Below the pieces are notes generated by a model that was not told the DNA's origin, did no database searches, and saw only the letters and a list, made by a program, of their open reading frames with translations. Both the position numbers and the translations under genes were made by a program. Shown in pieces: positions 59,935-64,000 of a stretch of DNA of 64,000 nucleotides; the first letter of the stretch is position 1; every line of letters starts with the position of its first letter. Origin of the DNA: Prunus persica (lineage: Eukaryota; Streptophyta; Magnoliopsida; Rosales; Rosaceae); NCBI RefSeq assembly GCF_000346465.2, contig NC_034014.1, positions 18,363,956 through 18,427,955 of the forward strand. Direction: 5' to 3'.

Positions 59935-61548
59935 GATCGGTGCATAATTACATATCATTTTGTACCCTTCTAACTTATGATTTGGTTATGTTTTAAAGTT
60001 AAACTTGTGTCTGTAATCTCTTTTGTGTTTGTTTTAGTATATTAAGCTTTGGGAATCATTTAATGCATTTTGGAGTCAAGTTAGCTCAAAACTATGACTG
60101 CAGATTAGTCAACTTCACGGATTGGACTGTACTTTCTCAGGAAGAATCAGATAATGAGCCATAAATTATTGGAAAGATGCGGAAGTCTAGTTTATGGAGC
60201 ATTTTACGGTTTATGATTCCGAGTATTCTAGAGGAAGTTATGCAAGTTTTGGCAGCTTAAGGTCCAGATTCCGAGTTTGCGTTACTGTGTGCCAAAATTG
60301 ACATTTGAAGGTATTTTCGATTTTTCCTTGAGCTGTGTTGCATATTTGGAAAGATAAGACAAAAAGCTTCAAGATCAAGATTTTTCTAGATTTTTCAGAA
60401 TGGAGGAACAAGCCCAAAACGAGCCCAAAAGAAGACTTCAATGCATTGTCATGCATGACATAAGCATGAGCTAATTATTTTGGTGGGGAAGTTAGGTAAA
60501 GTTGGTGAAGTGAGTGCTGTAGGTAGAATCAATACTCAATTTGGAAATTCACTTCCCATAGGCCTATAAATAGTGAGGTTCTCCAAACTTGTAAACACAC
60601 CCCAAGGGGAGGAGCTCTCAAACACCTCTCTAGAGCTCCTCTCCCTTCTCCCTTCTCCCTTCTCCTTCTCTTCCATCTCCTCCTCTCCCTTATTTACTTT
60701 TCCCTTCTCTTCCTTTCCCATCTCTCCTCAAATTCTCCATGTTCTCAACACCTCTCCATTGCCTTCATCAAATTCTCCAAGTTCTCAAACACCTTTCCTT
60801 CTCTCCTCAAATTCTCCATGCTCTCAAACACCTCTCCTTTCCCTTCATCAAATTCTCTAAAGTTCTCAATCACTTCTCCCTTCTCTTTCTCAAATTCTCT
60901 AAGTTTTTCTTTAATGTTCTCAATTGTTGTACAAAACTCTTTTGCTTCTTAGTTGTAATTTATTTTTCATTATAATATAAATTCTTATTTAAAGTTTCCA
61001 ATTTTGATAAGTTTCCAAGTTTCAATTACGGTTCTTGTTTTTATTCATTATGCTTATAAGTTAATATGCTTGTTTGAATGATTGATCACCATTAAAAACT
61101 TGTATGTTAGCTATCTTGGTTTGAATTCCGAGTAGACACCATACTTTACTTCGAATTGAACTATGAATGGGAAGAGTATGTATGGACATTTGACAATAGG
61201 GATTAGATGCATGCTTGGTTGTTTAAAACATTCTTCTATTTCTAATGCTTAATTTTAGGTTAGACAACATATGATCAAATTATGGAATTAGGAATACAAG
61301 GTTAGGACCAAACGCCATGGCTTAATCATACTTTAGCTAGAATTAATCCATGAATCTGAATTGAACTTGGGAACTTATTTGCTTGAGTTAGTTATTTTCT
61401 TTCTTCCTTGTTTTATGTTCTTTTGTTTTCATTTCTGTTTTGTGTAGGGAAACTGAATTGGATCATTCAATCACCAATCTCTGTCGAATTGACCTCGCAC
61501 TTACATATGCTAAACTACCAACGGCTTGTGCACTTGCTAGTATCACAA
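59935..61548 (+). repeat. Probable 3' LTR of the gypsy-like element
   Basis: It begins TGATCGGTGCA after a polypurine-like tract and contains a TATA box near 60565. Tandem CTTCATCAAATTCTC/CAAACACCTCTC repeats occur at 60600-60900. It ends CACA near 61548. Boundaries lack a second copy for confirmation. Confidence 0.5.
60600..60905 (+). repeat. CT-rich short tandem repeats in LTR leader
   Basis: Repeated blocks of CTCAAACACCTCTCC, TTCATCAAATTCTC and CTTCTCCCTTCTCC at irregular 25-40-bp spacing. Confidence 0.7.
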
Positions 61549-62112
61549 GTTGAGGATGCAGCTGAATTCATTTTGGTGCAGCTCAATCGATGCAACAACA
61601 ACCATTGAAGAAGCGTCGTCACGGCCACACCCACCACCGCATCAGTAACTGATATGAGAAAAATATGATTTCTAGCGATCTACCTGCGCATAAAAGCAAA
61701 CAAATAAACAAAAACAACAACCTTGCCAAAGAACCAATTGAGTGATTTGTAACAACCTCTGTCAAAGACGATGTAGAATCAAATTTAGAGAACATAAGCG
61801 GCATTAAGGAGTGGGTTTTGGGAGCAGGATTTGATTGGGAACATAGACTAAAATAGGTGATGGGGAACTTCAATCTAACAATGGCTCGGAGGAAATCCCC
61901 ACAAGAGGCTTTTTGTTCAAAACGCCCCAGTAGACTTATTCACTAACCTAAAAGGAAAAGACGAGAAGAGAAGAGGGGGAGGAGGGGCAGTGACACTTTT
62001 TCCTCCTCCTCCCTATATGGAGTTTTCCTTTATGACTCACAAAAGGAGAGAGCATCTAGAGTTTCTTTGTATGAATAAGGAATTGGCTTATGTTCTTATC
62101 TCTAGTGAATGA

Positions 62113-62382
62113 TGTCATATCCAGGGATCGGCTCCGCGGTAGCACGATATTGTTCGCTTTGGGCTCCTCTCTATGCCCTCACGGTTTTGTTTCTGGGAAC
62201 TCATGAGCAAATTCCTAGTGGGTCACCCATCTTGAGATTGCTCTAGCCCAAACTTGCTTAACTTCGGTGTTTCCATAACTCTGAAGCCAGTGAGCTCCCA
62301 AAAGGCCTCGTGCTAGATGGAGGTGAGCATGTACATATAACGCATATCACCCACTCTCCATTGGTCGATGTGGGATGTTACA
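62113..62382 (-). mobile_element. Cassandra TRIM solo LTR carrying 5S rRNA-like sequence
   Basis: On the minus strand the LTR starts TGTAACATCCCACATCG and ends GGATATGACA (270 bp). AATGA flanks it on both sides (62108-62112 and 62383-62387). Inside, ACCGAAGTTAAGCAAGTTTG followed by GGGCTAGAG and AGATGGGTGACCCACTAGG is the internal promoter region of 5S rRNA. Cassandra is defined by such a 5S domain in its LTR. There is no second LTR or internal region, so this is a solo LTR. Confidence 0.93.
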
Positions 62383-62798
62383 AATGAGATTTCATTCTGG
62401 GTCTTATGTTCTCTGTTGTATCAGTATCAGACAATCAAATTGTGGACAAACAATTTCTGATTTTTTGTGATCATAAGCTGTTGAAGCATCGTTTTTTATT
62501 TTTGTGATCATAACTACGTCAAATGAGTGTAGTTTATGCTTTGAGTTTTTTTTTTCTTTCTATATTGAGTTTTAGGTTTCAAGTTCTCATCCCCAATAAT
62601 TTGTTTCCTAACCATCCATCTTGATTTGAAGTTATTTGTAGATATTTTTACAAATTATAAAGAAAATACTCAACCTATTTTCTAACCATCCATCCATCAT
62701 GTTTCCCATTTTCTATCTTTCATCATTTTCATCCAAATGTTAAAGTTTTACATATTAGTTTATCACTTTTTTTAAAAGAAAATAAATGTTGATTTTTT

Positions 62799-63613
62799 GG
62801 GACCCTGAAACTTCGGTGAAATCTCACTTTACCCCCTCCAAGTTAAAATGACATACTTAACCCCCTTGATAGTGGTTTTGTGTCCCACTTTACCCTCAAC
62901 TGTTAACTCTGCTAAAAAATTATGTTAAAATGCTGATGTAGCACAAATAGGACCCACTCTTGTATGCCATGTGTAAACAATAATAAAATATTTTATTTTA
63001 ATAAATATAACAAATAGGAAAGAAAAAGTTTAGAAAATTATTACTTCTCTCCCCTCCCCTTCATGGCAAAGACCTTGAGATAGTACTTGATCCTAAACAC
63101 CATCCGCCTATGCGCCTCCACCACCTCCAAGAACTGAATCTATTTGCCGATGTTGCTTTGGTGGCTCTTTCGCTGGCTCAGGTTGTCTTGCGTCATCGAA
63201 AACCTCCCTGACTACTGAACCTCCTTGTTCATCTTCACATTTTCGATCTGTCGCATGCCTCTGACCTTGGTTCCTCCATACCCATTTGACAAAGCAAACA
63301 TGAGGCATATCAAAAGGGCCAAAATCAGATTTTTCATTATTTTTGGGAGTTGTTTATGCGGGAAATTGGTGAATTGAGTTTTTGGGTTTAGGTGTGAAGA
63401 ACTGAAGGATTTTGTTATTGTTGAGGATGGGGATTGAATTTGAAAGAGAACCAGATAGATCCAGATGGGGAGAGAGAAAGAAAAGAAAAAAGGAAAAAAA
63501 AGAAAAGAAAAAAGGAATTACATTATTTTATTCCACTTTTTCGAACGAAATTTTTTTTTTAATTCCATTTAAGGAAAAAAAAAGTGGGCTCTTCACATGA
63601 CACATCAGCACTT
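62799..63613. mobile_element. MULE-like element with captured cystatin, right end cut by a CACTA
   Basis: The left arm starts near GGGACCCTGAAACTTCGGTG and includes CACTTTACCCCC and TGCTGATGTAGCACAAATAG then GACCCAC. The right side shows the inverse GTGGGCTC...ACATGACACATCAGCA just before a CACTA begins at 63614. The remaining right terminus must lie beyond that insertion. The TGCTGAT..CAC part resembles the element in MIC60 intron 7. Confidence 0.6.
63055..63337 (-). pseudogene. Phytocystatin (cysteine protease inhibitor) pseudogene inside the MULE-like element
   Basis: From ATG 63337 a signal peptide reads MKNLILALLICLMFALSNG. NVKMNKEVQ, SGRFSM, IQFLEVVEAHRRMVFRIKYY and LKVFAMKG follow. 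Plant cystatins show the same order, with the LARFAV-like helix and QVVAG-IKYYL. In-frame TAG codons at 63214-63212 and 63142-63140 break it. The inhibitory QxVxG loop is changed to RMVFR, and the C-terminal Pro-Trp loop is missing. Not functional as read. Confidence 0.7.
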
Positions 63614-64000
63614 CACTACTACAAAAAAACACTTTGCGCGACGAAATAAGTTTGTTGCACAAAGTACAATTTCGTCGCGCAAAACCTACGCAACGAAATT
63701 TTGGTCGCGCAAATCTTGTGAAGATAGGGTTTGTGTGACGAAACCTAATCTTCGTAGCGCAAATCTACCTTGCGTGATGAATACTAAAGTTTTGCACGAT
63801 GAAAAATATTGGTCGCGCAAAGTCTTAAAAAAAAATATTTAAAAACATTCCCGCATCCCATTTTTGGTACCCCAAATTTTTAGGGTTTTGCGTGACAAAA
63901 TAGTTTTTGTGTTTTAAATTTTTTTAATTAAAATAAACTAATTTAATAGTTTGGCGACGAAATATTTTGTCGCGCAAGGTTTTTGACTTTTTGTTTTATT
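63614..64000 (+). mobile_element. Second CACTA element, left end only
   Basis: It starts CACTACTACAAAAAAACAC. Subterminal copies of GCGCGACGAAAT / ATTTCGTCGCGCAAA occur in both orientations every 25-40 bp. The terminal inverted repeat is the same as in the 13-kb CACTA, but the subterminal motif differs. The element runs off the right edge. Confidence 0.85.

Larger units (their letters stand above)
57130..61548 (+). mobile_element. 3' part of a Ty3/gypsy-like LTR retrotransposon
   Basis: The phrase TTGAGGACAATGTTCA...AGGTTGGGGGGTATT (57256-57290) is typical of sequence after pol in Athila/Tat-like plant gypsy elements. A second polypurine-like site (TTTCGGGGTATT, about 59923) is followed by the probable LTR, TGATCGGTGCATAATTAC (59935). 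In the LTR are TATA (CTATAAATAG, about 60565) and CT-rich leader repeats. It ends near TAGTATCACA (61548). Gag, RT and integrase are absent, and no 5' LTR lies in the window. Confidence 0.65.

Noticed and set aside
61619..61873. 84-codon minus-strand ORF near the Cassandra LTR
   Set aside because: No recognisable domain, no splice context and low-complexity hydrophobic tail; insufficient support.
62190..62320. A functional 5S rRNA gene
   Set aside because: The 5S-like sequence is diverged at its ends and lies within a TG...CA bounded LTR with a target duplication.

Overview
The window is plant nuclear DNA. It has spliced genes with GT-AG introns, CT-rich leaders, and many plant transposable elements (CACTA, MULE-like, hAT-like MITEs, tRNA-type SINEs, Ty3/gypsy LTRs, a Cassandra TRIM, LINE RNase H remnants). 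The proteins are eudicot in character and closely resemble Arabidopsis orthologues. A woody rosid, perhaps Rosaceae, is my guess; the sequence alone does not prove it.

1-27.6 kb is the genic part. A partial gene for the shared RNA polymerase subunit RPB8 (minus strand, running off the left edge) faces MIC60/mitofilin (plus strand) across a short shared promoter with a Site II element; telo-box repeats lie in the RPB8 leader intron. Next on the plus strand come the CSI1/POM2 orthologue (cellulose synthase-microtubule linker, about 2.1 kb codons of ARM repeats plus a C2 domain) and an A1-family aspartic protease like At5g10080 with a probable GPI signal. The three plus-strand genes each have a long CT tract near the leader. 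MIC60 carries a MULE-like element in intron 7 and a probable GC-AG intron 2. CSI1 has 43 family-conserved codons upstream of its first in-frame ATG, opening with CTG.

27.6-38.8 kb is intergenic: MITEs, SINEs, an 830-bp foldback, a rearranged LTR array with three internal/LTR junctions, and then plus-strand exons of a dead gene for the second-largest subunit of RNA polymerase I (NRPA2).

38806-52165 is one complete CACTA (En/Spm) element of 13.36 kb with CACTACTACAAAAA termini and a TCA target duplication. It holds an internally deleted TNP2 gene, a second gene joining a plant-transposase-like N-terminal region to a Ulp1/C48 cysteine protease domain, and an antisense captured fragment of the proteasome subunit RPN6/PSMD11. 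Both element genes are broken. Its non-coding DNA, introns included, is saturated with ACGACG-type motifs.

52.2-64 kb holds tandem repeats, a LINE RNase H relic, the 5' half of the NRPA2 pseudogene on the opposite strand from its middle part, the 3' end of a gypsy element with a coiled-coil ORF, a Cassandra solo LTR with 5S rRNA-like sequence, a MULE-like element carrying a dead phytocystatin, and the start of a second CACTA that truncates it.
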